DNA of 44,132 nucleotides from Bacteroidia bacterium (lineage in GTDB: Bacteria > Bacteroidota > Bacteroidia > J057). Below the pieces are notes generated by a model that was not told where the DNA came from, searched no databases, and worked only from the letters and a program-made list of their open reading frames with translations. How positions within the stretch are numbered: the stretch's first letter is position 1; every line of letters begins with the position of its first letter. The stretch is taken from assembly GCA_030731845.1 (NCBI GenBank), contig JANQTF010000062.1:1-44132 (forward strand), written 5' to 3'. A program made the position numbers and the translations under genes. Positions 25,538 through 34,556 of the stretch are shown here, piece after piece.

Positions 25538-28537
25538 ATGAAAAGAATTCTTTTTACCCTCACATTCTTGTTGGCCTTTGGAATGGTTGCCGTGTTCGGA
25601 CAGGACACAATCATGGTAGCCGGTACCACAGGTACAACAACCTGGACCAAAAATAATGTGTACTTGCTCAAAGGCTATGTACGTGTTGACAACGGAGAAA
25701 CCCTCACCATTCAGGAAGGAACCATCGTTCTGGCTGATACAGGTGCTCTCGAAAATGCTTCTGCATTGATCGTCGAGAGAAATGGTAAAATTTTTGCAAA
25801 TGGCACACAAGCTGAGCCGATTGTGTTTACCTCCCTTCTCGATAACACCAATGACCCTAATGACCTGCTCGATAAGCAAGCCATTGGTCTTTGGGGAGGA
25901 GTTATTATTTGTGGCGATGCATCTACCAATATCGCCAACAACGGATCTGCTCAGGTCGAAGGAATTCCTTCTACGCTTCCTGCGAGCGTAGGAACCTACG
26001 GCGGATCGACTGATGACGACGATAGCGGAGTGCTTCGCTATGTGACCATCCGTCACACGGGTGTTGCCCTTGCATCCAACAACGAAATCCAAGGTCTGAC
26101 CCTCGCTGGTGTTGGTAACAGAACCGTCATCGAAAATATTGAGTCCTATGCCTCCGCTGATGATGGTATCGAGATTTTTGGAGGAACTGTTAACCTCAAG
26201 TACATTTCTATCGCTTTCTTCGAAGACGATGGTCTCGATTATGATCAAGGTTGGAGAGGAAGTGTTCAGTACCTTTTTGTTCTCCAGGCCGCTGGCTTTG
26301 GTGATCGCCTTGGTGAGTGGGATGGTGCCGACACGCCAGAAGATGGTGCTCCTTTCGGAATTCCTACCATTTACAATGCTACCTTCATCGGAAGCCTTCC
26401 TGCTGGAACTGACAAGCGTACCCTTACCTTCCGTGCCAATGGCGGTGGTAAAGTGTACAACTCCATCTTCACAGAGCAAAATAGAGGCGTTGACATTGAG
26501 ATCAAGTCCGATTCCCTCATTTCTGAGAATTCTTATGACCGCTTCGTAGCTGGTGATCTTGATCTTACCAACAACATTTTCTGGAACATTGCTGGAAATA
26601 ACGCCAACAATATGTTCCGCATTTCCCCGATCCCAAAGGGTTGGGTGGACTCAGCCACAGTTGTTAGTGCTGCGGTAGCAGACATTCAGTCCTACTTCCC
26701 CGCCAACAACTCTATCAGCGATCCAGCTATCTTCGGATTGTCTTATGTAGATGATGGAATGCTCGACCCACGCTTTGGCGCTGCTGAAGTAACTCAAAAC
26801 CTAAAGCCTTCTACCGGCTTTTTTGATAATCCTGGATACAAAGGTGCTTTTGGCCCTACTCAGGCTGGACTTTGGATTAAAGGATGGACGGCGCTTGATC
26901 ACTATGGCTACCTTCCTACCTTCTCCTCTGACACAATCCTCGTAACCGGAACCACCGGAAATGCTACCTGGACAAACGACAAGGTGTATTTGCTGAAAGG
27001 ATACGTTCGCGTTGACAACGGAGACACCCTGCGCATCGCAGCTGGAACGGTTGTCTTGGCTGATACAGGTTCTTTGGAAAATGCTTCTGCGTTGATCATC
27101 GAGCGCGATGGCTACATCGAAGCCCTCGGTACTGAGCAAGATCCTATCATCTTCACTTCTCTGCTCGATAACACTACAGATCCAAACGATTTGCTCGACA
27201 AACAAGCGATCGGTCTTTGGGGTGGCGTAATCGTCTGTGGAGATGCCTCTACTAACATTGCCAACAACGGTTCGGCTCAAGTGGAAGGGATTCCTTCTAA
27301 CCTGCCTGCCACTGTAGGTACTTATGGAGGGAATGAGGATACAGATAATAGCGGAATTCTGCGCTACGTGTCTATTCGCCACACAGGGATTGCTTTGGCT
27401 TCCAACAACGAAATTCAAGGTCTCACCCTTGCTGGTGTAGGGAATGCAACTGTCGTTGAGCACATCGAATCCTATGCTTCTGCTGATGACGGTATCGAGA
27501 TCTTCGGAGGAACCGTGAACCTGAAGTATATCACGATCTCTTTCTTTGAAGACGACGGTCTCGACTATGACCAAGGTTGGAGAGGAAACGTACAGCACCT
27601 TTTCGTTCTCCAGGCTGCTGGCTTTGGTGACCGCATGGGTGAGTGGGATGGTGCAGATACACCAGAAGATGGTGCTCCTTTCGGCATTCCTACCATCTAC
27701 AACGCTACCTTCATCGGAAGCAAGCCTGCCGGAACAGATAAGAGAATGCTTACTTTCCGCGCCAATGGTGGTGGTAAAGTGTACAACTCTATCCTGATCG
27801 AGCAAAACAGAGGAATTGATGTTGAAATCAAATCTGATTCTCTCATCTCACAGAATTCTTATGACCGATTTGTAGCTGGTGATCTTGACCTCACCAACAA
27901 CATTTTCTGGAATATTGCCAGCAACACTGCTGCTTCTGCCTTCCGTATCTCTCCGATCCCAAAAGGGTGGGTTGACTCAGCTACCATTGTAAGTGCTGCG
28001 ATCACCAATTTCCAGACCTACATGGGTAACAACAACCTGATCACTGATCCAAAGATCCAAGGCCTTTCTTACATCGACGACAACGGTCTTGACCCACGCT
28101 TTGCTGCTTTTGAAGTGGTAGATGGTGTTAAGACTCCTGTTGGTGCTTTCTTCACCCCTACTACTTACAAAGGTGCTTTCGGCCTTACTGCCGATGGCCT
28201 TTGGGTAAAAGGGTGGACTGCTCTCGACCACTACGGGTATCTTGTAGCCAACCCTGGTAACGTGACAGGAATCAACAACGAAGAGTTGATCTCTACTGTG
28301 AATGTATATCCAAACCCTTCTACTGGAGTCTTCACCGTAACGGCTCAGGATCTTGACGTGGCGCAAGCTGCTACCATCACTGTCCTCAACGCCATGGGCC
28401 AGGTCGTATTCACCAAAGAAGTTCGTGGAAGCGAGCTTCGCACTGACATTGACCTTTCCAAAATGCCACAGGGCATGTATGTTCTTTCTATCAAAAATGG
28501 AAATAAAGTTTCCGTAGGAAAGATCATCAAAGAGTAA
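25538..28537 (+). CDS. T9SS type A secreted protein with two beta-helix-like halves
   Basis: This 999-residue protein has a clear signal peptide (ILFTLTFLLAFGMVAVFGQ). Two near-identical modules follow, each of about 440 residues (nt 25604-26929 and 26930-about 28245). Both contain LLDKQAIGLWGGVI, SYASADDGIEIFGGTVNLKY, FFEDDGLDYDQGWRG and NSYDRFVAGDLDLTNNIFWN. The turn-rich pattern (NIESYASADDGIEIFGG, NNIFWN) suggests a right-handed beta-helix. The C-terminus is a type A T9SS sorting domain (VNVYPNPSTGVFTVTA to the end, KMPQGMYVLSIKNG), so it is exported and attached to the surface or released. No catalytic residues are obvious. It follows the receptor gene and shares its upstream repeats, so I infer that it binds the same ligand. 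Confidence 0.85.
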   Translation: MKRILFTLTFLLAFGMVAVFGQDTIMVAGTTGTTTWTKNNVYLLKGYVRVDNGETLTIQEGTIVLADTGALENASALIVERNGKIFANGTQAEPIVFTSLLDNTNDPNDLLDKQAIGLWGGVIICGDASTNIANNGSAQVEGIPSTLPASVGTYGGSTDDDDSGVLRYVTIRHTGVALASNNEIQGLTLAGVGNRTVIENIESYASADDGIEIFGGTVNLKYISIAFFEDDGLDYDQGWRGSVQYLFVLQAAGFGDRLGEWDGADTPEDGAPFGIPTIYNATFIGSLPAGTDKRTLTFRANGGGKVYNSIFTEQNRGVDIEIKSDSLISENSYDRFVAGDLDLTNNIFWNIAGNNANNMFRISPIPKGWVDSATVVSAAVADIQSYFPANNSISDPAIFGLSYVDDGMLDPRFGAAEVTQNLKPSTGFFDNPGYKGAFGPTQAGLWIKGWTALDHYGYLPTFSSDTILVTGTTGNATWTNDKVYLLKGYVRVDNGDTLRIAAGTVVLADTGSLENASALIIERDGYIEALGTEQDPIIFTSLLDNTTDPNDLLDKQAIGLWGGVIVCGDASTNIANNGSAQVEGIPSNLPATVGTYGGNEDTDNSGILRYVSIRHTGIALASNNEIQGLTLAGVGNATVVEHIESYASADDGIEIFGGTVNLKYITISFFEDDGLDYDQGWRGNVQHLFVLQAAGFGDRMGEWDGADTPEDGAPFGIPTIYNATFIGSKPAGTDKRMLTFRANGGGKVYNSILIEQNRGIDVEIKSDSLISQNSYDRFVAGDLDLTNNIFWNIASNTAASAFRISPIPKGWVDSATIVSAAITNFQTYMGNNNLITDPKIQGLSYIDDNGLDPRFAAFEVVDGVKTPVGAFFTPTTYKGAFGLTADGLWVKGWTALDHYGYLVANPGNVTGINNEELISTVNVYPNPSTGVFTVTAQDLDVAQAATITVLNAMGQVVFTKEVRGSELRTDIDLSKMPQGMYVLSIKNGNKVSVGKIIKE

Positions 28538-28553
28538 GCATACTCGGTTGTAT

Positions 28554-28589
28554 AAAAAATCCCCCTTCCGCGAGGAAGGGGGATTTTTT
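28554..28589. terminator. bidirectional terminator between the beta-helix gene and bshB1
   Basis: A 10-bp stem (TCCCCCTTCC / GGAAGGGGGA) with loop GCGA is flanked by six A and six T, so it can act for the gene ending at 28537 and for the minus-strand gene ending at 28634. Confidence 0.95.
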
Positions 28590-28633
28590 ATTTTGATCTC
28601 TTGGTAATGGAGATCCCGGTATTCCTGAGCATT

Positions 28634-29365
28634 CTACCATCCCATTCGCAGCTCAAGAGGATCTTCTACCCCAATTGGCGTTTCGCAAAGAAACCCTTCG
28701 CCCAATTCATAGCCTACCAGATGGCCGACGTCGCGCGCTCTTCCTTCCAAAAAGTCCCAGAATCCCTGTGAGGAAATATAGGTCTGTGGTTCGTCCTGAT
28801 TTTGGTCAGGGTTGAAAAACTGGGAGCCAAATGCCTTGATCGCATCCTTTTTCTGCTCCCAATATGGCGTGATGTCCACCACAAAGTCGGGCTTGTGGTA
28901 GTAATCCTGGATATAGTAGAAAAGGTTCTTCGGACGCCAGGCTTCTTGCTCCTCTCCGTCGAGTTTCGTCTCGATTTTGCGAAGCCCAGAGAGGAAAACT
29001 GCATCCCTTACGAGCTTCGAGCCCCGACCGTGGTCAGGGTGTCGGTCTTCGGGCACGTTGGCAAAAATGGTATCAGGCCGATACTTTCTCACCATTTGCA
29101 CCACTGCCATGAGGTGGGCTTCGTCGTGGGTAAAAAAGCCATCGCGGAAGCCGAGGTTGTTTCTGGCCGATAACCCCATGATGTTGCCAGCTGCCAGTGC
29201 CTCTTCCATACGAAGTTCAGGCGTGCCACGAGAACCCAGTTCACCTTTGGTAAGGTCCACAATGCCCACCTTCTTGCCCGCTGCTACGAGCTTAAGAATG
29301 GTTCCCGAACAGCCTAGTTCCGCATCGTCGGGATGGGCTGCAAATACCAGTAAATCGAGTTTCAT
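28634..29365 (-). CDS. bshB1: bacillithiol biosynthesis deacetylase BshB1
   Basis: This is a PIG-L-family zinc deacetylase. It removes the acetyl group from GlcNAc-malate in bacillithiol synthesis, in the cytoplasm. The 243-residue length fits. Zinc-binding and family motifs are LVFAAHPDDAELG (near residue 11), GIVDLTKGELGSRGTPE and the later EDRHPDHGRG (about residue 110). Bacillithiol is the low-molecular-weight thiol of many Bacteroidota and Firmicutes. ATG 29365 (MKLDLLVFAA) starts the first strand; a longer frame to 29446 would overlap the upstream gene. It is 11 bp from the stop of the upstream gene. BshA and BshC are not in the window. Confidence 0.95.
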   Translation of the reverse strand: MKLDLLVFAAHPDDAELGCSGTILKLVAAGKKVGIVDLTKGELGSRGTPELRMEEALAAGNIMGLSARNNLGFRDGFFTHDEAHLMAVVQMVRKYRPDTIFANVPEDRHPDHGRGSKLVRDAVFLSGLRKIETKLDGEEQEAWRPKNLFYYIQDYYHKPDFVVDITPYWEQKKDAIKAFGSQFFNPDQNQDEPQTYISSQGFWDFLEGRARDVGHLVGYELGEGFLCETPIGVEDPLELRMGW

Positions 29366-29376
29366 GTTTTTTTTGC

Positions 29377-31263
29377 CTAATCGGCGATCAATAGCCGCTG
29401 CATCAAAATCTGTGTTTGACCATTGATCTGCCACTCGTGGCGCCAAAAGTACAACCCTTCTGCCAATTCTCGCGGTATTTCGAAGCTAAATTCTGCCTCT
29501 CTCCCAGACGAGGTCCAGCTTTGGATCAGTTTTCCCTGTAGATCAAGCAAACTTCCCCGATAAAGCGTCATGGGTATCTCTGAGTGGATTCTCACCTCTT
29601 CGCTACGTCCAATTGGGTTTTTGATCAGGCGAGGACCCGAAAGTAGCGCCTCTCTAGCCTGTGGGATAGACGCCAACACAGGTTTATAGGCCGTTTTGAG
29701 TTCCGTTCGAATCATCGGTACGCCATCAAGGCGGGTATTTGTCCAAATGCCTGATGAATCCCAATACGTGTAGCTATCACGGTCGTAACTCTGGTCAAAT
29801 CCTACGCCCAGCGGTATGTCATCCAGTTGTTGGATACCAATCCAGAAGGTGGCAGGTACTGCGGCTTCCTGCCCCAATGGCAATCTCACAAATTGACCTT
29901 CTTCGCTGTAGGTCACCTTCATGTTGGCTACCTGCTCCACAATGAAACTATCAGGATGCGGAAAATCCCAGATTCGCAAGCGAAATACCTTGTCAGCGAG
30001 GTAGGTTATCTTATTATTGGTGGGATTCACATGCACAGTTGGGGTGAAATAAATCCAAACACCAGTTACTGTATCTGCCGCAGGCAAGTCGATGCGTAAT
30101 CCAAAGGAAAGTGCTCTGTTGAGTCCAAAACTTCTATCAGCCACTCCATCATCGTAACCGATGAGCGAATCCATGAAAACCTGGGTTACCAGGGTATCGT
30201 TTCCGGCAAATCGGTCATTATTTGCTAGCAGGTAATGGCTGGCATACCAGCTGCCGGGAATATCGGGCGTCTGTGTTCCGTATGGCGGAATGCTCACATT
30301 GGAGCTGGCGTTGGCCGGAATGGTCACGGCAACATCCGCAAAATATGGATTGGTGGGGGGAGTCACTCCATTTCGCCATTCTCCATGCAGGGTTCCTGAA
30401 AAAGTGCTGGGTTGATTTTGCTTGACTTCTACCTGATAATTGCTTTGCCAGCCAGGATAATCGTTGTAAAGCCTGAGGGGGAATTGAAAATAAGGCTCTA
30501 AGGGACTGGAAAGCAAACGCAAAGGGCCTTGCTCATCCAGATTATTGATACCTCCGGGGAGAGCTACACCGAGATACACATAGTCAACATGCCAGACATC
30601 TAGCAGGCCGTTGAGAGATCCGTTGTTCTCCATCACAATCTGGGTGAACTGAGAAAAGTAGCCAGGCTGATCCATCGGAATGCTCAGCCAGGTTTTGCCA
30701 CCTGCGAGGGCTCCGGATAGCTTGGCCAGCACGAAGGTATCGGTTGGCGTGATAAGGCTCACCCGAAAGGTATCGGTAGATTCTGGCTTTTCACATCTGC
30801 CAGCAGCTTCTACATAGAGATAGAGCCAAAAATTACTAGAGGGCCCCGCACTGCGAATGTCAAGGTAATGAGACACAATCCTGTCTGCTGGTCCGGCTGC
30901 TGCTTCAAGGGTTTCGTAAGGAATTCCGCTACGCCTCAGCCCATCGAAGCGGATGGTGCCTGGGGTAGGAGGGGAGATGGCACTGTTTCGTACCACCTGA
31001 GGTACACGAAAGTCGATGGAAGGAATAAACCATTTGGTGGTGTCAGGAAGGCCAATGGCACCCGAAAAGTCGTCAAAAAATGGCTCGCTGGCTGAAATGA
31101 GCAGCGTGTCAGGGGTATTTCCCCGCAGATCTAGCTGAGGGGAGGCATATCGCCTCTCTTGTCTTTGACCTGCATCAGTTGACAAAAATGATTGCCCGGA
31201 TACCGAAGTAATCGAAAGAGAGGCGATAATTACTGCCAGAAACTTCACAAGTGTCGTATGCAT
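29377..31263 (-). CDS. secreted T9SS-type protein of unknown function
   Basis: This 628-residue protein has a signal peptide (LVKFLAVIIASLSITSVSG). The mature part begins with FLSTDAGQRQERRYASPQ, and has beta-sandwich-like segments of about 100 residues (for example ISASEPFFDDFSGAIGLPD and WFIPSIDFRVP). The last 80 residues look like a type A T9SS sorting domain (MTLYRGSLLDLQGKLIQSW, then REAEFSFEIPRELAEGLYFW and a short basic tail). It is thus probably exported and surface-attached. I do not recognise the central domain. I take ATG 31263 because it gives the signal peptide; a codon at 31281 precedes it. It is probably co-transcribed with bshB1. Confidence 0.7.
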   Translation of the reverse strand: MHTTLVKFLAVIIASLSITSVSGQSFLSTDAGQRQERRYASPQLDLRGNTPDTLLISASEPFFDDFSGAIGLPDTTKWFIPSIDFRVPQVVRNSAISPPTPGTIRFDGLRRSGIPYETLEAAAGPADRIVSHYLDIRSAGPSSNFWLYLYVEAAGRCEKPESTDTFRVSLITPTDTFVLAKLSGALAGGKTWLSIPMDQPGYFSQFTQIVMENNGSLNGLLDVWHVDYVYLGVALPGGINNLDEQGPLRLLSSPLEPYFQFPLRLYNDYPGWQSNYQVEVKQNQPSTFSGTLHGEWRNGVTPPTNPYFADVAVTIPANASSNVSIPPYGTQTPDIPGSWYASHYLLANNDRFAGNDTLVTQVFMDSLIGYDDGVADRSFGLNRALSFGLRIDLPAADTVTGVWIYFTPTVHVNPTNNKITYLADKVFRLRIWDFPHPDSFIVEQVANMKVTYSEEGQFVRLPLGQEAAVPATFWIGIQQLDDIPLGVGFDQSYDRDSYTYWDSSGIWTNTRLDGVPMIRTELKTAYKPVLASIPQAREALLSGPRLIKNPIGRSEEVRIHSEIPMTLYRGSLLDLQGKLIQSWTSSGREAEFSFEIPRELAEGLYFWRHEWQINGQTQILMQRLLIAD

Positions 31264-31338
31264 AGGGTTTGGTTCCTTCACCTGCTCAAATTATGAAAAA
31301 GGATGGGCAGGAAAAACGGAAAATCATCCCCCTTTGTT

Positions 31339-31758
31339 TCATTGACGAATATAGAGATAGGTATCAACGCCATCCTCAAACTCTTCGCTCAAAAAAAGGC
31401 TATCCGCTCGAACAACAGCTTCAAATCGATGATAGCTGATGCTGTTGGTTCTTCTTTCCCTCACATATAAAGTTTCCCCTTTGTCCTTAAATGTCCAGGT
31501 ACCGGTAGAGATGCGGGCAAATCCCAAGGGAGCACACAGCCCAAAGTCGTATTGATAGTCCCCGTTTTCAAAAAAGCGAGCGACATCATCGTCATTGCAA
31601 GCGGCTGTATCAACCACTCCAGCGATGGTCCTGCTCGCTAATCTCCATTCTCCCGAGGTCAGTTCCGGGTACAGTTCAAAAGACGCCAGATCGGTACATT
31701 GGGGGAGTATGCCAAGACCAATCATGCAAAAAGCAGCTAGTTTCAACCAGGTATTCAT
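31339..31758 (-). CDS. small lipocalin-like lipoprotein
   Basis: This protein of about 139 residues begins with a lipoprotein signal (LAAFCMIGLGILPQC). The mature part looks like a small beta-barrel with LTSGEWRLASRTIAG at the start, an internal cysteine, then ISTGTWTFKDKGETLYVRE and SFEAVV-like strands ending in DTYLYIRQ. GEW...SGTWTF patterns are typical of the lipocalin-like proteins of Bacteroidota. The ligand is unknown. ATG 31758 is chosen for the signal; an upstream frame to 31866 would overlap the rseP end. It lies between rseP and the T9SS-type gene on the same strand. Confidence 0.65.
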   Translation of the reverse strand: MNTWLKLAAFCMIGLGILPQCTDLASFELYPELTSGEWRLASRTIAGVVDTAACNDDDVARFFENGDYQYDFGLCAPLGFARISTGTWTFKDKGETLYVRERRTNSISYHRFEAVVRADSLFLSEEFEDGVDTYLYIRQ

Positions 31759-31843
31759 ATTGTTTTTTTCACCAGACGCCACTGCTGAGGCTTGCGCTGC
31801 CACAGATTTCAGAGAAAAAAAATTACCCCTTTTTGAGTCTTCC

Positions 31844-33322
31844 CTAGCTTGCCACTTGGAAAGCATCGTTGAACAGGATGAGAATCATCAGGCCCAGGAT
31901 GAAGATCATGCCAATTTGTTGTGCCACAATGCGAACCTTCGGTGAGGGCTCTTTTCTGGTAACAGCTTCAATGAGTAGGAAGAGCACATGGCCACCATCG
32001 AGCGCAGGAATAGGAAGGATGTTCACGAATGCCAGAATCATGCTGAGCATGGCTGTGAGTCTCAAAAAACCTTTGATCCCACCGATGAGGGAAGCATCAC
32101 GATAGACTTTGGCGATTTGAATGGGGCCCATGACAGATTTTGAGGCATCTACATCCTTGCGGAAAAGTTTTTTAATTCCTCTAAAATTCGTCACAACCAC
32201 TGAAAATGCTTCCGTGCTGCCTTTTACAAAGGCATCTCCCAAGCCATAGGTGATGGTGTCCAGCCTGAAAACAGATTCCAGGTCGGGATTGACCCCCATT
32301 TTGCCGTCGGCATCTGTGGTAAAGGCAAAGCTCAGGGTGTCGCTTCCTCGCAGTACGCCTACATTGATCTCCCTCGAGGAGACGCCATTGAGGTAATCGC
32401 GCAGATCACTAAATAGCTTGATTTCCTGGCTGTCGATCCGAATGATTTTGTCACCGGTCCTCATCCCTGCGAGGAAAGCGGGAGTAGCTGAAACGGCTTT
32501 TTCGCCTTCTGCAATTCTCATCGAATCCGCTACTTTGACTACTGCAGGGGCATTTGGACTAAAGAGAAAGCCAGAAATAGTGTCATGGTTGAAGTAATTT
32601 TGCACATTTCCTGGCACTTCGATTCTCAGGGTTTCCCCGTTGCGTTTTACCTCGTAATAAGCGCCATCATCTACCAGAATCGCCTGGCTCGTGTAGTCGG
32701 TGAAGTAAGGGAAAGATTCCCCTTTGAAAGAAATGATAGAGTCGCCAGTTTGAAAGCCCAGGAGATTGCCCAGGGTATTTCCGTCCGGAGAGACCTCGAT
32801 CCCATACACAACCTGCGACATGGGTAGTTTTGTGTCAGGATAACCGAACTTCAGTCCGGTGAAAATCGCTATTCCAAGAATGACATTCATGATCACGCCT
32901 CCGGTCATCACGATGAGGCGTTGCCACACGGGCTTTGCCCGGAACTCATAGGGCTTAGGCTCTTCTTGTAAGTGATTGGTGTCCAGGGATTCGTCAATGA
33001 TCCCGGAGATTTTCACGTAGCCTCCCAGCGGTGTGGCACCGATTTGATACTCGGTTTCGCCACGGGTAAAGCCAAACAGCTTTGGTGGAAACCCGATGGA
33101 GAATGTCTCCACCCTCATCCCAAATGCCTTGGCAGTGAGAAAATGTCCAAGTTCATGAACAGTCACCAGAATGGTGATGCCAATGAGCACCAAACCAATG
33201 GCAGTAAGAACTTCAATGACATTATCAAGGTAGCCAGTGAGTTGTCCGATCAGAAGGGCCAGGAGAATAATTCCGGCAATAATTCCAAGTCGGATAAAGC
33301 TTTTATTTCGTTGTGAACTCAT
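31844..33322 (-). CDS. rseP: RIP metalloprotease RseP (site-2 protease)
   Basis: This is an intramembrane zinc protease that cleaves single-pass anti-sigma factors and remnant signal peptides. The 492-residue protein has several membrane helices. The active-site VHELGHFLTAKAFGM is near residue 56, with the conserved GGYVKISG following. One or two PDZ-like domains occupy the periplasmic middle (AFLAGMRTGDKIIRID). The third zinc ligand lies in LPIPALDGGHV near the C-terminus. ATG 33322 (MSSQRNKSF) is preferred over a TTG 12 bp upstream. It lies 42 bp after aroC on the same strand. No anti-sigma factor is visible in the window. Confidence 0.95.
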   Translation of the reverse strand: MSSQRNKSFIRLGIIAGIILLALLIGQLTGYLDNVIEVLTAIGLVLIGITILVTVHELGHFLTAKAFGMRVETFSIGFPPKLFGFTRGETEYQIGATPLGGYVKISGIIDESLDTNHLQEEPKPYEFRAKPVWQRLIVMTGGVIMNVILGIAIFTGLKFGYPDTKLPMSQVVYGIEVSPDGNTLGNLLGFQTGDSIISFKGESFPYFTDYTSQAILVDDGAYYEVKRNGETLRIEVPGNVQNYFNHDTISGFLFSPNAPAVVKVADSMRIAEGEKAVSATPAFLAGMRTGDKIIRIDSQEIKLFSDLRDYLNGVSSREINVGVLRGSDTLSFAFTTDADGKMGVNPDLESVFRLDTITYGLGDAFVKGSTEAFSVVVTNFRGIKKLFRKDVDASKSVMGPIQIAKVYRDASLIGGIKGFLRLTAMLSMILAFVNILPIPALDGGHVLFLLIEAVTRKEPSPKVRIVAQQIGMIFILGLMILILFNDAFQVAS

Positions 33323-33364
33323 TCGTTTCTTCAATCGTTGATAAACAAAGGTAATACCGCTTTT

Positions 33365-34504
33365 CTAAGGAAGAAAGTATGGGGTATCGTTGTTTTGATT
33401 CCCTTTGTCAGACGCGAAAAGGGAGGGAAATGTTTTGGCGCGGTGAATCAAAAGTAAATCCACGAGGACAGTGGCACACATGGCTTCTACGATGGGGACG
33501 GCACGAGGCACTACACAAGGGTCATGTCGCCCTTTTCCGGGTAATACAATGGGGTTTCCTGCCTCATCGAGGGTATCTACGGGGCGCATGAGGGTGGCGG
33601 TAGGCTTAAATGCAACCCGGAAGGTCACATTTTCTCCATTGGAGATTCCTCCTTGAATGCCTCCAGAGTAATTGGTAAGTGTGCGTATATGGTCCCCTTC
33701 TTTAACAAAGGTGTCGTTGTGCTCGGAGCCAAACATATCCACGGCGCTAAAGCCGCTTCCAATTTCCACCCCCTTCACAGCATTGATTCCCATCATGGCC
33801 GAGGCCAATCTTGCGTCGAGCTTGTCATATACCGGCTCTCCGAGTCCGGGGAACATGCCGCTCACCTGGCAGGCAATGATTCCGCCCACGGAGTCACCCG
33901 CCCTGCGGGCTTCATCGATCCGCTCATACATGGCGCTCGCCACCTCTGCATCGGGGCAGCGCACAGCCATGGATTCTTCTGTGCTGAGGGCAAAATCTGT
34001 GGGCGTGTGATCAAGCTTAATACTATGAATTTGCTGCACCCAGGCATTGATCTGAATGCTGCTTATAGCAGAAAGGAGTAGCTTGGCTACGGCACCTGCT
34101 ATCACCCTGCCGATGGTCTCTCGTGCAGAGGAGCGACCTCCGCCCCGATAATCTCGAAAGCCAAATTTGGCATTGAAGGTGTAATCAGCATGGGAGGGTC
34201 GAAAGGCTCTCGCGATGTGGTCATAGTCTTTGGAGCGCGCATTTTCATTGGGCACCCAAAATCCCAGAGGGGTCCCCGTTGTCTTGCCTTCAAAATGACC
34301 TGAAAGCAGTTGAAAGGTGTCACTTTCTTTGCGCTGGGTCGTGATTCGGCTGGTTCCTGGCTTCCGGCGGTCCAGTTCTTCCTGAATAAATGCCAGGTCA
34401 AGCGCGAGCCCGGCTGGAACACCATCTATCACAACGCCGATTCCTTCTCCGTGCGATTCTCCAAATGTCGTGAAGCGAAAAATTCGCCCTTCGGTATTCA
34501 GCAT
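33365..34504 (-). CDS. aroC: chorismate synthase
   Basis: This enzyme converts 5-enolpyruvylshikimate-3-phosphate to chorismate, the last shared step of aromatic amino-acid synthesis, using reduced FMN. The 379-residue length is typical. Landmarks are FTTFGESHGEGIGVVIDG, RRKPGTSRITTQRKESD, PFRPSHADYTFN-like (ARAFRPSHADYTFNAKFG), the GGRSSARET motif and GGISNGENVTFRVAFKPT near the C-terminus. ATG 34504 opens the first motif. It is 52 bp after dctM and 42 bp before rseP, all on one strand, so co-transcription is likely. Identity is secure. Confidence 0.98.
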   Translation of the reverse strand: MLNTEGRIFRFTTFGESHGEGIGVVIDGVPAGLALDLAFIQEELDRRKPGTSRITTQRKESDTFQLLSGHFEGKTTGTPLGFWVPNENARSKDYDHIARAFRPSHADYTFNAKFGFRDYRGGGRSSARETIGRVIAGAVAKLLLSAISSIQINAWVQQIHSIKLDHTPTDFALSTEESMAVRCPDAEVASAMYERIDEARRAGDSVGGIIACQVSGMFPGLGEPVYDKLDARLASAMMGINAVKGVEIGSGFSAVDMFGSEHNDTFVKEGDHIRTLTNYSGGIQGGISNGENVTFRVAFKPTATLMRPVDTLDEAGNPIVLPGKGRHDPCVVPRAVPIVEAMCATVLVDLLLIHRAKTFPSLFASDKGNQNNDTPYFLP

Positions 34505-34556
34505 ATACAGCTATGGTTTGAGCTTGTTTGGCAAAAATGCATCTGAATTTGTTGAC

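Noticed and set aside
25532-27805. Antisense frames of 315 and 334 codons across the beta-helix gene
   Set aside because: They lie opposite the two halves of a highly supported coding gene, have no signal, domain or start context, and share their similarity only because the sense strand is duplicated.
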